Virus record (IMG/VR): IMGVR_UViG_3300025870_000039
Location: 1 to 34,539 of that record
DNA length: 34,539 nt
Strand: one strand, 5' to 3'
From: a virus
Made by a program: the position numbers and the translations under genes. The notes below the pieces were generated by a model that ran no database searches, was not told the DNA's origin, and saw only the letters and a program-made list of their open reading frames with translations. Numbering within the stretch: the stretch's first letter is position 1; the number at the start of each line of letters is the position of its first letter. Shown here one piece after another: positions 7,365 to 15,189 of the stretch.

Positions 7365-7639
7365 TTTTCGGATCCCTCCAAAAGTGCGTGGGTAAGAACC
7401 TCAATCGCGCTGTCGGCATCGTTTGCAACACCGCCGGCATCCGCGAGTCTTTTTCGTACCGTCGATAATGCGATCAACGACTGATGGAACGTGACATTCT
7501 CCGCATCCAGAGTTTTTTTCTCGCCTGTTTTCTTTAGCCAAGAAAAACCTCCAGAAAGTGATTTTGATATGGTAGGCCAGAAAACCAGCACGCTCGCTAG
7601 CGCGGCCATACCAATTTGATTCCAAGTGAAGCCCATCAT
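7361..7639 (-). CDS. Small membrane protein
   Basis: A 92-residue protein with one N-terminal membrane segment (about residues 8-28) and a cytoplasmic helical tail. It starts by ATGA overlap with the gene upstream; the adjacent ATG at 7636 is an alternative. Size and topology would suit a holin or spanin-like component, but nothing is diagnostic. Confidence 0.65.
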   Translation of the reverse strand: MMGFTWNQIGMAALASVLVFWPTISKSLSGGFSWLKKTGEKKTLDAENVTFHQSLIALSTVRKRLADAGGVANDADSAIEVLTHALLEGSEK

Positions 7640-7926
7640 TTTTCAGTTTCTCCAATCTTTTTAACAATCCATTCAAAAGCCGACTCTCCTTCTTTTGTTG
7701 ACAAAACGGCCTCAACATGAGCGAGCGCCTCGTCGTCCATTTCTGTTTCTGTTCTTCCTGCTGCCCATCGCAGAGCCGAGACGACTGCAACCGCTCGGTC
7801 ATGCGGGTCTTCTGTTTCGATTACCGTCTGCAACCGCGCTAGCAGAGGTGTCCACTCTGTAAGCAGCCGGATCTTTTCGAAAATGCTCATATCGAACATC
7901 CCAAAATCATCTTGTTTAGCGGCCAT
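7636..7926 (-). CDS. Hypothetical helical protein
   Basis: A 96-residue soluble, acidic, helical protein starting by an 11-base overlap with the previous gene. The pattern 'DHDRA-vv-aLrWaA-T-T-mDDeaL-hVe-VL-T-EG' recalls small proteins found beside holin-like genes in phages, but I cannot name a family. A longer open frame in another phase over the same bases is a shadow. Confidence 0.6.
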   Translation of the reverse strand: MAAKQDDFGMFDMSIFEKIRLLTEWTPLLARLQTVIETEDPHDRAVAVVSALRWAAGRTETEMDDEALAHVEAVLSTKEGESAFEWIVKKIGETEK

Positions 7927-8113
7927 TGTTTTTGTCCTTCCTGGCTCTGTTTAGAAATTCCTGATATTGCTTGGATTCGCTGCGCGGTTTTGAGGTCATA
8001 AAGCCCCATCCAGTTCTTCTGTCTCTTACCGTGGCAAAAACTGGTGTCGTGTCGTCTCCTACTCGTAGCTTGCTTGCTAAATTCAGTTTGTTTTGTTGTT
8101 GGTGGTTACTCAT
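7916..8113 (-). CDS. Hypothetical basic protein
   Basis: A 65-67 residue basic protein rich in Arg, Lys and Gln. The start may be the ATG at 8113 or the one six bases earlier at 8119; both overlap the preceding gene's stop. No motif recognised. The run of ATG-linked small genes supports it as real. Confidence 0.5.
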   Translation of the reverse strand: MSNHQQQNKLNLASKLRVGDDTTPVFATVRDRRTGWGFMTSKPRSESKQYQEFLNRARKDKNNGR

Positions 8114-8312
8114 CGGCATCGCCGTGTACCGCGAAGTTCAAGAAGTCGTATAGATCGTGAAAAGCAACATTGGCCAACTCATCCGATTCGGTTTGCGATA
8201 TTGGAGCGCCGTCGTTGAAAGTCCACCTCTCCTCTTCGATCACTTGATCCCCTGAACAGAGAGTGAGCTTCGCTTCACGCGAGCCGACGATAAGATTGAT
8301 ACTGGATAGCAT
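8106..8312 (-). CDS. Hypothetical acidic protein
   Basis: A 68-residue acidic protein with GAGGGACAT before the ATG at 8312, a clear ribosome-binding site. It looks like a short beta-rich N-terminus followed by an acidic helical tail. Not recognised. Confidence 0.6.
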   Translation of the reverse strand: MLSSINLIVGSREAKLTLCSGDQVIEEERWTFNDGAPISQTESDELANVAFHDLYDFLNFAVHGDADE

Positions 8313-8328
8313 TATGTCCCTCTATAGC

Positions 8329-8598
8329 CTATTCTACTCCATAGCGAATACTCTGATGGGCAATACGTTGCTCCCTGGTTGACTGGCTCCAGCTTGATCT
8401 TATCCTTGCACAAGCCATGCGGATTTCTTCTTGGGTAGGCACATAAACGTCTGGCTCCTCTCGTTCTGGTAGGTCAAGGAGAACACGAGCCTCCTCTAGC
8501 TGATCTTTTGTGAAGCCCAGCTCGTCGCAAATCTCGTCGTTGGTTAGATCCCCTCGCCACAAACGACGAAGAGATCTTTTCTTATTAGGGGTCAGCAC
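8329..8598 (-). CDS. HTH-like protein with PTQEEI..C..IR..W motif
   Basis: An 89-residue protein with GTG start (8598) just after the preceding stop. The N-terminal half (residues 5-40) is HTH-like (GDLTNDEICDELGFTKDQLE). The C-terminal half has VYVPTQEEIRMACARIRSSW. The same C-terminal motif recurs in the gene at 8895-9332. From memory the motif 'P-T-P-E-E-I-x-x-x-C-x-x-I-R-x-x-W' is common in planctomycete and associated phage proteins of unknown function. A DNA-binding or sigma-like role is possible (inference). Confidence 0.6.
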   Translation of the reverse strand: MLTPNKKRSLRRLWRGDLTNDEICDELGFTKDQLEEARVLLDLPEREEPDVYVPTQEEIRMACARIRSSWSQSTREQRIAHQSIRYGVE

Positions 8599-8599
8599 G

Positions 8600-8920
8600 T
8601 TAATTCCTGGGGTCTATTGATTCCAGAAAATGCCTGGCATCTGCCGCACTAAAAACAACGGTTACTCGACAACCAAAATCTGATAGCTGTCTCATTCTGT
8701 GTTCTTGGATTCGAGTGGGGTGATATCCAGGGCGCTTCACTTCCATCCAAGCTGCCATCCCGTCCTTTACGACAAGGACATCCGGCAAGCCCTTTAAGCT
8801 GAACTGATTGCCGTGCATATTTATCGGCAGCCAGCCCATCCGTTTTGCTTGGCTAATTACATTCCCAACTATTGTCTTTTCGAGGGGAGGTTTCTTAGCC
8901 GGCTTTTTTTCTGATTTCAT
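8600..8920 (-). CDS. VRR-NUC domain nuclease
   Basis: A 106-residue stand-alone VRR-NUC (PD-(D/E)xK) protein. The core has G44-L-P46-D47, then W59-M-E60-V-K62 after the second strand, and Q72 in the following helix, matching the family's catalytic D...ExK...Q layout. Known: phage VRR-NUC proteins are Holliday-junction or structure-specific nucleases. It is embedded in the replication/recombination operon, overlapping the gene upstream by 26 bases. I prefer the ATG at 8920 over the TTG at 8923. Confidence 0.88.
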   Translation of the reverse strand: MKSEKKPAKKPPLEKTIVGNVISQAKRMGWLPINMHGNQFSLKGLPDVLVVKDGMAAWMEVKRPGYHPTRIQEHRMRQLSDFGCRVTVVFSAADARHFLESIDPRN

Positions 8921-9332
8921 CAAGTCGCCTCAAGCGTAGGGATGCAACATGTTCATGTCGCGGTCTTTCATCCACTGCGCAAACGCCTTCTTGGCCGACA
9001 TAGGTAAAAGTGCCGTTGCTGCTGTTGTAGTCAAACTGCCTTACTCCAGCGACTACGGATTCAACTGGGATTCCAGCTCTCTTCAGATAGGTTAGTGTGT
9101 CCCAAGTTTCTCGGATCTTTTCGCATTCTTTTTTTATTTCTTCTGGAGTGGGAACGTAATCAGGTTCTCGTTTTCGACCTCGTGCGTACTTCTTCTTCCC
9201 AAGACGCAACCGATACGACTCCTGAGCGACCGCATGTTGTGTAAGCGAAAAGCGATTTCGGATGTCGATAATCCGAACAGTGTCATCGTCCCACATCTTT
9301 CTCAGCTCGTCTTCGTATTCTTTTTCACTCAT
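8895..9332 (-). CDS. Hypothetical protein with YVPTPEEI..C..IR..W motif
   Basis: A 145-residue protein. Residues 20-50 resemble a DNA-binding helical region with a basic stretch (GKKKYARGRKREP). The motif YVPTPEEIKKECEKIRETW follows at about residues 58-76, shared with the gene at 8329-8598. A C-terminal basic region follows. It starts in ATGA overlap with the DUF3310 gene. The role is unknown; a regulator or sigma-related adaptor is conceivable. Confidence 0.65.
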   Translation of the reverse strand: MSEKEYEDELRKMWDDDTVRIIDIRNRFSLTQHAVAQESYRLRLGKKKYARGRKREPDYVPTPEEIKKECEKIRETWDTLTYLKRAGIPVESVVAGVRQFDYNSSNGTFTYVGQEGVCAVDERPRHEHVASLRLRRLDEIRKKAG

Positions 9333-9574
9333 TTTTTTACCTTTCCCTGCTCTAGTTCAACTGCCCTTTGTGCGTACCAAGCACACTTTTTTAAGTCCTC
9401 CAAACGACTTGCGGACTGTTTCTTTCCACACCTCCAGGCATACTTGATTATGTTCCCAACCAAAAAGTCGTGGTGCTGCGTGATCTCGTAACACTCGACA
9501 CCGGAAGGGTGATCAGAGTAATGCGTCGGGTTCGTTGTGTTCTCGGTTGTCGTTGTCTGAATGTTCTCTGCCAT
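9329..9574 (-). CDS. DUF3310 family protein
   Basis: An 81-residue protein matching DUF3310: NPTHYSDHPSGVECYEITQH then a 'GNIIKYAWRCG' helix, then 'LEDLKKCAWYAQRAVE'. These proteins are widespread in phages, often near nucleotide metabolism or replication genes, with no proven function. Its N-terminal 15 residues are Thr/Asn-rich and overlap the preceding gene by 62 bases in another frame. Confidence 0.88.
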   Translation of the reverse strand: MAENIQTTTTENTTNPTHYSDHPSGVECYEITQHHDFLVGNIIKYAWRCGKKQSASRLEDLKKCAWYAQRAVELEQGKVKK

Positions 9575-9767
9575 CTTGTTTCTCTCCGACTTTTTTAAGC
9601 TGCTCTTTGTAAGCCCCTAGATTCTCCGCGAGTAAAAAAGCTGTGAGAGCTAGGCCAGCCTGCTCGCAAGCTCTGTACGCTTTCGCTGCTTTTGTAAAAG
9701 CAGTTTGCAGATCCGTTGCAACTCGGATCCCGTTTTCAACCATTTCTTTTCCAAGAACATTACTCAT
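9513..9767 (-). CDS. Hypothetical protein
   Basis: An 84-residue protein; the start at 9767 lies seven bases inside the upstream gene's end and is preferred over longer forms. The first 60 residues are helical with Ala-rich heptads; the last 24 are charged and Asn-rich and overlap the DUF3310 gene. Function unknown. Confidence 0.55.
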   Translation of the reverse strand: MSNVLGKEMVENGIRVATDLQTAFTKAAKAYRACEQAGLALTAFLLAENLGAYKEQLKKVGEKQDGREHSDNDNREHNEPDALL

Positions 9768-10119
9768 CAAACTCGTCGTCCTCTCCATAATCTTCGCTCT
9801 CGAAATCAGACTCATTGAAATAGCCTTCATCGTCTGCCTCCTTTGATAGAAAAAAAACATCTGGTGATGTTGTTACGAAAACTGGAGCATCCTCAACGTC
9901 CAACAGCATTGTTGTTTCGTGCATCGTGGAAAGCGCTGACTCAAGGCTCACATCGTTTTCCCTTGCAATGATCCGAGCGCATGTCTTCAGGCAGTAGGCC
10001 GCTACGTGCTTTTGTTTCGCTGTGGTCACATAACCGATAAATGCGCCATCAAGACCTTCTGGGACAAGAGCTTCTGGATTAAGCTCGGCAAGCTCGTCGA
10101 TTGATCCTTCTGGAATCAT
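9760..10119 (-). CDS. Hypothetical phage protein
   Basis: A 119-residue protein with a very acidic C-terminal tail (residues 95-119). The segment L-V-P-E-G-L-D-G-A-F-I-G-Y followed by a helix with 'Y-C-L-K-T-C-A-R-I-I' recalls a common phage protein with 'D-A-L-I-G-Y...Y-D..K.C..I' of unknown role. ATGA overlap with the methyltransferase gene upstream. Confidence 0.6.
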   Translation of the reverse strand: MIPEGSIDELAELNPEALVPEGLDGAFIGYVTTAKQKHVAAYCLKTCARIIARENDVSLESALSTMHETTMLLDVEDAPVFVTTSPDVFFLSKEADDEGYFNESDFESEDYGEDDEFDE

Positions 10120-10859
10120 GCTGATCTCCTCGTTGTGTAGGTCAGTAGCCTTTGTGTAGCAATGGCGGCATACTGCGGATTGAGTTCAATCCCAACTGTG
10201 TTTCTTTTGTTTTTCACGCCAACACAAGAAACTGTTCCCGACCCCATGAACGGGTCAAGGACAGCATCCCCTGGGTGTGAAGAAACGAGAATGATTCTTT
10301 CGATTAGTTTTTCAGGTAGTTGTGTCGGAACTCCAGGGATCCTTTCTTTGAAAGTTCCGCACACTCGCGGAATATCCCACACATCCCCCATAACTTTTCC
10401 TTCTGGATTGGCTCGTTTATCGCCATATTTTACTTGACGATCACTTGGAATTAGAACGGCGTCTCGATTGAAACAAAAACCAAGTTTGCTTTTGGTTGCG
10501 TAAAAAATAGAGCGGCTGGTTCGGCCAAATTTATTTCGACAATAAACACCGAATCGCTCCTGCCAAGTAATTCGGTTGCGGAAGTAAAAGCCTCTATTTT
10601 GAATTTCTATATCGATTGCCGCGCCGTACTCTTGGCCGCTAACAACCCAAATAGAACCTGTTTTCTTTAGAACCCGGTGACACTCAGATAACCACACAGA
10701 ACACCAATACTGGTAATCGTCCCTTTTGTCGGCCTTAACACCAGAACCATAATTGATTCCGATATTATAGGGGGGATCCGTGACAATCAGATCAATGGAC
10801 TCGGCTTTCATCTCTTTCAGCTTATCAACGCAATCGCCGATAATTATTTCTGAACCCAT
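10116..10859 (-). CDS. Beta-class DNA methyltransferase (adenine-type)
   Basis: A 247-residue amino-methyltransferase. The catalytic motif IV D28-P-P-Y31 lies near the N-terminus and the SAM-binding motif I, DPFMGSGT (202-209), near the C-terminus, with the target-recognition segment between; this order defines the beta class. DPPY favours N6-adenine, though N4-cytosine cannot be excluded. The phage may use it to evade host restriction or mark replication. GGAGGA, located inside the upstream csrA-like gene, is its ribosome-binding site, so the two are translationally coupled. No cognate restriction nuclease is adjacent. Confidence 0.92.
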   Translation of the reverse strand: MGSEIIIGDCVDKLKEMKAESIDLIVTDPPYNIGINYGSGVKADKRDDYQYWCSVWLSECHRVLKKTGSIWVVSGQEYGAAIDIEIQNRGFYFRNRITWQERFGVYCRNKFGRTSRSIFYATKSKLGFCFNRDAVLIPSDRQVKYGDKRANPEGKVMGDVWDIPRVCGTFKERIPGVPTQLPEKLIERIILVSSHPGDAVLDPFMGSGTVSCVGVKNKRNTVGIELNPQYAAIATQRLLTYTTRRSA

Positions 10860-11038
10860 CGAGTTCCTCCATTCGAAACTGCGACAGGTTGTGCTTCTTC
10901 CCGTTTGATGGAGATTTCTCGCGGAGCTTCGATTCCAATTCTAGCTCTGCCATCAGGAAGCACTTTGCACAAAGAGATTTCAATTCCACATTCAGGAATG
11001 ATAATCTTTTGACCTTTTTTTCTTGTAATAATTAGCAC
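10844..11038 (-). CDS. csrA: CsrA/RsmA-family translational regulator
   Basis: A 64-residue CsrA homologue, about the usual length (E. coli 61). The N-terminus MLIITRKKGQKIIIP keeps the conserved beta-1 strand with Arg6. The stretch RARIGIEAPREISIKREE matches the 'RIGI.APKEVS.HREE' core with Arg46 as the second RNA-contacting arginine. The last 15 residues diverge and may shorten the C-terminal helix. Known: CsrA dimers bind GGA motifs in mRNA leaders and block or alter translation. GTG start with AAGGA six bases before. A phage copy could reprogram host metabolism or time phage genes (inference). Its 3' end overlaps the methyltransferase gene by 16 bases. Confidence 0.93.
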   Translation of the reverse strand: MLIITRKKGQKIIIPECGIEISLCKVLPDGRARIGIEAPREISIKREEAQPVAVSNGGTRWVQK

Positions 11039-11071
11039 GGCGATTCCTTTCGCATTGTGTAGATCGGTAGT

Positions 11072-11548
11072 CTATTGATGGGCCTTGTTTGTTGCAAGCC
11101 AAGTTTTTATCTCTTTTTCAACAAGTTTATTTGGGGGCTTTTTGCCGATAAATTCGATGTACTTTAACCCGCCTTCAAGATGGGCAATCTTGTCAAGCGA
11201 GCGACCTTTGTGAATACCACTAGGCATTACAAACTTTTCTTCTGAATTTAGTATCACAGCGTGATCAACAACAACCTCCCTGGCTGTCCACCCACAAAAA
11301 ATACAATAAAGATTCCAGTATCCAGCGTTCTCCGATTCGATGTCCCAATATTGAGCTTGGCATCTACTGCATTCATAGATCCCGTCTAGCGTTAAACGAG
11401 GTGCGTGTTTTTCTTCATTCAAAACTGGAGCTGAAACTGGCTCTGGTTTTGCTTCTGGTTTCTTTTTCTTCTTCTTTTTATTTCCCGTGGCTTCCCTTAG
11501 TTCGCCTTTTTCAAAAAGAAAAGGATAAGTCTGCATGTACGATTTCAT
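11072..11548 (-). CDS. Zinc-ribbon protein with exonuclease-X-C-terminal-like domain
   Basis: A 158-residue protein. Residues 24-30 are a Lys run in a basic linker; C60-x2-C63 and C82-x2-C85 form a four-cysteine zinc ribbon. The C-terminal half (FVMPSGIHKGRSLDKIAHLE... then 'YIEFIGKK') resembles the DUF3820/exonuclease X C-terminal domain pattern 'M-P-F-G-K-H-K-G-x-x-L-x-x-I...Y-L-x-W'. That domain is found attached to DNA-processing enzymes. It starts by ATGA overlap with the helicase gene, suggesting a shared role in DNA repair or replication (inference). Confidence 0.65.
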   Translation of the reverse strand: MKSYMQTYPFLFEKGELREATGNKKKKKKKPEAKPEPVSAPVLNEEKHAPRLTLDGIYECSRCQAQYWDIESENAGYWNLYCIFCGWTAREVVVDHAVILNSEEKFVMPSGIHKGRSLDKIAHLEGGLKYIEFIGKKPPNKLVEKEIKTWLATNKAHQ

Positions 11549-13197
11549 AGCGGCAACCTCATCGAGTTCTCGGAATCATCGTTTGCAATAATCAGATTTT
11601 TCTTCGCCCTGGTGACACCTACATATTCAACCCGCCTTTCTTCGTCGTACTGTCTCGGATCTCGTTCTTGGCTTTCTTTCACTCGCCTAGAAATGGCTGT
11701 GGATAAGACAACGGTTTCGGCTTCCATTCCTTTTGTGGAATGAATAGTTCCAACCCTAATATGTGGTTGTGTAGCTAATTCGGCCCCAAACTTAACTGCG
11801 CTTTTACGCCACTTCTCGGCATTGTGCATCAACCCAGCCCACCGGCCTTCGGTAATTTGATTCACTAGAGCGTCTTCAAATCCAATCTGCTTTAGATCAG
11901 AGGGCAGAATCATGTCCCAATCCTTGGCCATTGTGTCGTCTTTCGTCCAACTGGCCTTCACTCCTCGCTTCATTAACGCACCGCTCAAAGATCTCGTTGG
12001 TGTAGCTTCAATGGCACACGCAAGATCCTCACCAGAAACAGGCTCTCCATGCTCAAGATCCCAGAAAGCCTTGTAGCCACGAACTATTTTTGTGTCCCCG
12101 GTCTCGTTAATCATCCTGTGCGGAAGTCCCTTTCTGGTGAGTGTTTCCGTGTAATCTCGCAGCGTGTATTTGCAGCGAGCAATGATCAAGGCATCGGTTT
12201 CTGGAGTCAGCTTCGACAAGGCGTGTTCGAATCCACCGTCTTGTTTAATGACCCCTTCATGTGAGGCAGCAGCGATCTTTCGATCCCAGTATCCATCTTT
12301 CATTCCACGGAGACATCTTTCGCCCAATTCGAGAACTGCTTTAGGACAACGCCACGACTGTGGCATGATTCGCTCTTTATCTGCTTTCCAGTTCATGAAG
12401 TGACTTGAATCAGATCCGCCAAAACTAAATATGCTTTGAAACGGATCGCCGGCTATGTAGCACCACTGAACAATATCGTTATTTGCTAACCGCTGGCACA
12501 CCTTATGAACCAAAGAACTCGAATCTTGGGCCTCGTCAAATATCCATGCTTTTACAGATGGCGGGCATTCGCCTTCTGGCTCAACATTATCAACCCCGTC
12601 CACTGTAAAACGAATGCCTGCAAATTTCGAAAGTAGATCAGAAAAGTCGTACCGCTCATCTCTTCTCTTCGCTTTTTCGTATCGATTCACAATTTGACAA
12701 ACCGAGCCCCAAGCTGGTGGTTCTTGACCCGACCGCACTAAATACTCGACAGTCTTTCTCAAAGGTTCGCATCGGGCTCGACTCAACTCCCATGCTTGAA
12801 TCGCCTTTACGGTGTGCTGATCTCCGGAATATCGAGCCATACCGGAGTCATCATCAAGCATCACATGAACAGAAACGCCCAGTGCATCTGCCAGCCATCG
12901 CTGAGACTCTTTACTTCTCGACAGCATTTGGCCGTTCTTCACCGCAAGCTGGCGATAAGCAACGCTGTGAGCCGTTCGGAACCAGCCATCTTTTTGTAGT
13001 ACGTCTTCAGGGACTCCCCACGCACTTGCGGCACGAGAAGCGGCTTCAGCTCGTGCAGCTCTCGTAAATGAGGCAAACCCCAGAGCGAACGGAGAGCCAC
13101 CGAGACCGGCCTTGGCTTTTTCCATTACTTGAAGCAATTCTGTCGTTTTGCCCGTTCCTGCCCCTCCGACGAGCCTTGCAATCTGTGTTCTGCCCAT
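11545..13197 (-). CDS. UvrD/PcrA-like superfamily 1 DNA helicase
   Basis: About 550 residues with the SF1A motifs in order. Motif I is GGAGTGKTT near residue 11; motif II is WIFDEAQDSS near 220. Motif III is AGDPFQSIFSFGG, motif IV SWRCPKAV, motif V GTIHSTKGMEAETVVLS and motif VI YVGVTRAKKNLIIA near the C-terminus. It is shorter than cellular UvrD (about 700), typical for phage versions. The ATG at 13197 is preferred, because AAGGA lies eight bases ahead; another ATG at 13206 overlaps that site. Likely role: unwinding during phage replication or recombination. It follows the primase gene after a 140-base non-coding stretch. Confidence 0.93.
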   Translation of the reverse strand: MGRTQIARLVGGAGTGKTTELLQVMEKAKAGLGGSPFALGFASFTRAARAEAASRAASAWGVPEDVLQKDGWFRTAHSVAYRQLAVKNGQMLSRSKESQRWLADALGVSVHVMLDDDSGMARYSGDQHTVKAIQAWELSRARCEPLRKTVEYLVRSGQEPPAWGSVCQIVNRYEKAKRRDERYDFSDLLSKFAGIRFTVDGVDNVEPEGECPPSVKAWIFDEAQDSSSLVHKVCQRLANNDIVQWCYIAGDPFQSIFSFGGSDSSHFMNWKADKERIMPQSWRCPKAVLELGERCLRGMKDGYWDRKIAAASHEGVIKQDGGFEHALSKLTPETDALIIARCKYTLRDYTETLTRKGLPHRMINETGDTKIVRGYKAFWDLEHGEPVSGEDLACAIEATPTRSLSGALMKRGVKASWTKDDTMAKDWDMILPSDLKQIGFEDALVNQITEGRWAGLMHNAEKWRKSAVKFGAELATQPHIRVGTIHSTKGMEAETVVLSTAISRRVKESQERDPRQYDEERRVEYVGVTRAKKNLIIANDDSENSMRLPL

Positions 13198-13270
13198 TTT
13201 TAGCATCCTTGCGAAATGTGGTCTGGAATGTGGTCAGTCTAAATCCCCTATTTTTCAAGCACTTTCGTCA

Positions 13271-13340
13271 CCCCTGACCGGATGACCGGATGACCAAGGG
13301 GTAATGAGCGTGCTATACCCAATTCCCCTATATATATAGG
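13271..13340 (+). other. Iteron-like repeats and AT palindrome; candidate replication origin
   Basis: In the non-coding gap between the primase and helicase genes, TGACCGGA occurs twice in tandem plus a partial third TGACC (13275-13295). The repeats are flanked by the inverted arms ACCCCT and AGGGGT. About 30 bases on lies the perfect 14-base palindrome CCTATATATATAGG (13327-13340). Short repeats beside an easily melted palindrome next to replication genes are what a phage origin can look like; a regulatory site is the alternative. Confidence 0.35.
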
Positions 13341-13345
13341 CGGGT

Positions 13346-15094
13346 TTAAGTTTTGGCCTCGACCACCTCACTTGCTTTCCTAACTTTCCTATCTTTAACC
13401 ACTGGGTCAGGTAGATTCAAAACTGGAGCCGGAACTGTTGGCACATCTCCAGCGGCCAGCCGCTCCAAGGCTCGTATGTGTTTCTCAGTCCACCGAATGA
13501 ACCGCTTTCGGACGCCTCCATCAGTCACATGCCTCCCTGTCTGGAAATCGTCCTCTTTCGTGATGGCCAGCACCCTGCGCTTCAGATCAGCTTGGTCTCC
13601 TTCGAGGATTCTTCGCCGGCCTCGATCAGCCTGCTCCCAGACAGTTGACCAGCCGAACCACAGTTCCCACTCGCCATCCTCCTGCTTTACCCATGTTGGG
13701 AATCCACCGGCCGATGGCTCACCGGAATCGTCTCCAGGGCGAGGCGCTGGAACCGTGGTGATCGCACCAAGAAACCATTCAGCCACCCTCGCGTAACGGA
13801 GCGCCTCGGCAGCAGCTTCTTGGCGACGAGCAACATCCATCAGCTTGGCTTTCAAACCCCGAACTGCTGGACTGGTTTTCCTCGCCCCACGACCGCTCCA
13901 GATGACCGCCCATTCTTCTGGTATCTCATCAAGAATTACAGTGTGCGTAGCTTCAAGAACTGCCTGAGCAACCATTGACGCTGACCTGTACTGTTCTGCA
14001 TTCAAAACCACATCAACAAAAGTCTGATTTTGTCCAGACCCGTATGCCGGCAATGTGAGAACATAACTCACAGGGTCACTATGGATTACCTTGAGCATCC
14101 ACTGACCCGGCCACCACTCATCGTTTCTGAATTCAAGTCCAGACAATGTGAACGAACCAGTGAAACCGGCGTTTGCTTCGGCCTCTGCTTCTTCGTCTTC
14201 GCCAGACAAGTGTTGATCGAGTTTTTCTCTAAGGAACTCTGGCCCCCCTCCCATTGAACGAACCTTGATCGCCCACCGAAGTTGTCCTCTCCAAATCGAC
14301 TCGACCTCTGATTGTTCCAATGGTGGCTTGCACTGAGTCATGTTAAGTGATCGAGCGACAGCCAGAGCGTCCTGCTGCTCTCTTGGGTCGTGCGGATCCA
14401 ACATACGAACCAGATTTCCAGCAATCAATCTGCACATAGTTGTGTGTCGATCACCGGACTTAATTTCTTTGTGTAAATAATTACGAGCTGGTTCTTGTGC
14501 TGTTGTTGTCCCGTTGTTGTTTACGATCATCTGCATCAGGTTTGCAGGGATCTCAGCCACATCAACATCATCTGGCGATTGATCATACTTCCAGCGATAC
14601 GAAACCCCGCTTGCATGAAGGCTCGGCGGAAAAACACTTTGAGCCCCGCGACCGCCACCACCGATTCGTATTTCGAGACCACCGATCTTAATGACCGCCT
14701 GTTGTGGTAGTCGTTTATCAAACTGGAACAAACGATGTTCGGATCTATGTGATTGGTATGTCGGTGTGTCAATTTTGGTGATGCCCAGCTTTTCTGCTGT
14801 GGCAGCCCCTTCGGCGTCATCCCATTCAATGTCAATGATGCCGGAAGTTTCGCCCAGCGCAACTCCCACGTTCGGCGATTCGGGCGATTCGTAAAACCAG
14901 TCGAATATCCGATCCTCGTCCGTGCTAGCTGTTTCCGGCCAGCCCCAGTCTCGTGGATGTTTCCCCGGAGTACCACACTCATGGGCAGCTTTGCAGCGGC
15001 ATGTTTTACCGTCTTCTTTAAGACCGAAAATCGGCAACACTCTCCATCCCTTGGAGGCATAACCGGCGGCCATCTTAAACATATTGTCATCCAT
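13346..15094 (-). CDS. Bifunctional primase-polymerase (Prim-Pol) with PriCT-1 domain
   Basis: A 582-residue protein. A zinc-binding insert (C32-x-C34...C40-G-T-P-G-K-H-P) precedes the archaeo-eukaryotic primase core: GIIDIEWDD with D88 and E90 as metal ligands, SHRSEHRLF around 115-123 (motif II), and LEIRIGGGGRGAQSVFPPS around 140-158 (motif III). A PriCT-1 helical domain follows at about 205-275. The remaining 300 residues have no P-loop, so unlike many phage primases no helicase is fused; the nearby SNF2 and UvrD-like helicases may supply it. Good start: AGGAG seven bases before ATG 15094. It lies just downstream of two terminator-like hairpins. Confidence 0.9.
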   Translation of the reverse strand: MDDNMFKMAAGYASKGWRVLPIFGLKEDGKTCRCKAAHECGTPGKHPRDWGWPETASTDEDRIFDWFYESPESPNVGVALGETSGIIDIEWDDAEGAATAEKLGITKIDTPTYQSHRSEHRLFQFDKRLPQQAVIKIGGLEIRIGGGGRGAQSVFPPSLHASGVSYRWKYDQSPDDVDVAEIPANLMQMIVNNNGTTTAQEPARNYLHKEIKSGDRHTTMCRLIAGNLVRMLDPHDPREQQDALAVARSLNMTQCKPPLEQSEVESIWRGQLRWAIKVRSMGGGPEFLREKLDQHLSGEDEEAEAEANAGFTGSFTLSGLEFRNDEWWPGQWMLKVIHSDPVSYVLTLPAYGSGQNQTFVDVVLNAEQYRSASMVAQAVLEATHTVILDEIPEEWAVIWSGRGARKTSPAVRGLKAKLMDVARRQEAAAEALRYARVAEWFLGAITTVPAPRPGDDSGEPSAGGFPTWVKQEDGEWELWFGWSTVWEQADRGRRRILEGDQADLKRRVLAITKEDDFQTGRHVTDGGVRKRFIRWTEKHIRALERLAAGDVPTVPAPVLNLPDPVVKDRKVRKASEVVEAKT

Positions 15095-15123
15095 GACAAA
15101 CTCCTATTGTGTTGTTCTGTAGG

Positions 15124-15165
15124 AAAAACGGGGAGGTGAAAGCGGAGGTCGATCACCTCCCCGTT
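15124..15165 (-). terminator. Rho-independent terminator or attenuator before primase
   Basis: On the minus strand, AACGGGGAGGTGA pairs perfectly with TCACCTCCCCGTT (13 bp) around a 13-base loop, and the second arm runs into a U-tract (TTTTT, 15124-15128). This is a strong intrinsic terminator. It lies after the gene at 15298-16056 and only 30 bases before the primase start, so primase must be read by readthrough, antitermination or a promoter within the leader. Confidence 0.75.
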
Positions 15166-15189
15166 CTCAGCGCCGCGAAAGGTCGTAAC

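Noticed and set aside
10162-10437. Plus-strand open frame opposite the adenine-type methyltransferase
   Set aside because: Shadow of the DPPY methyltransferase gene.
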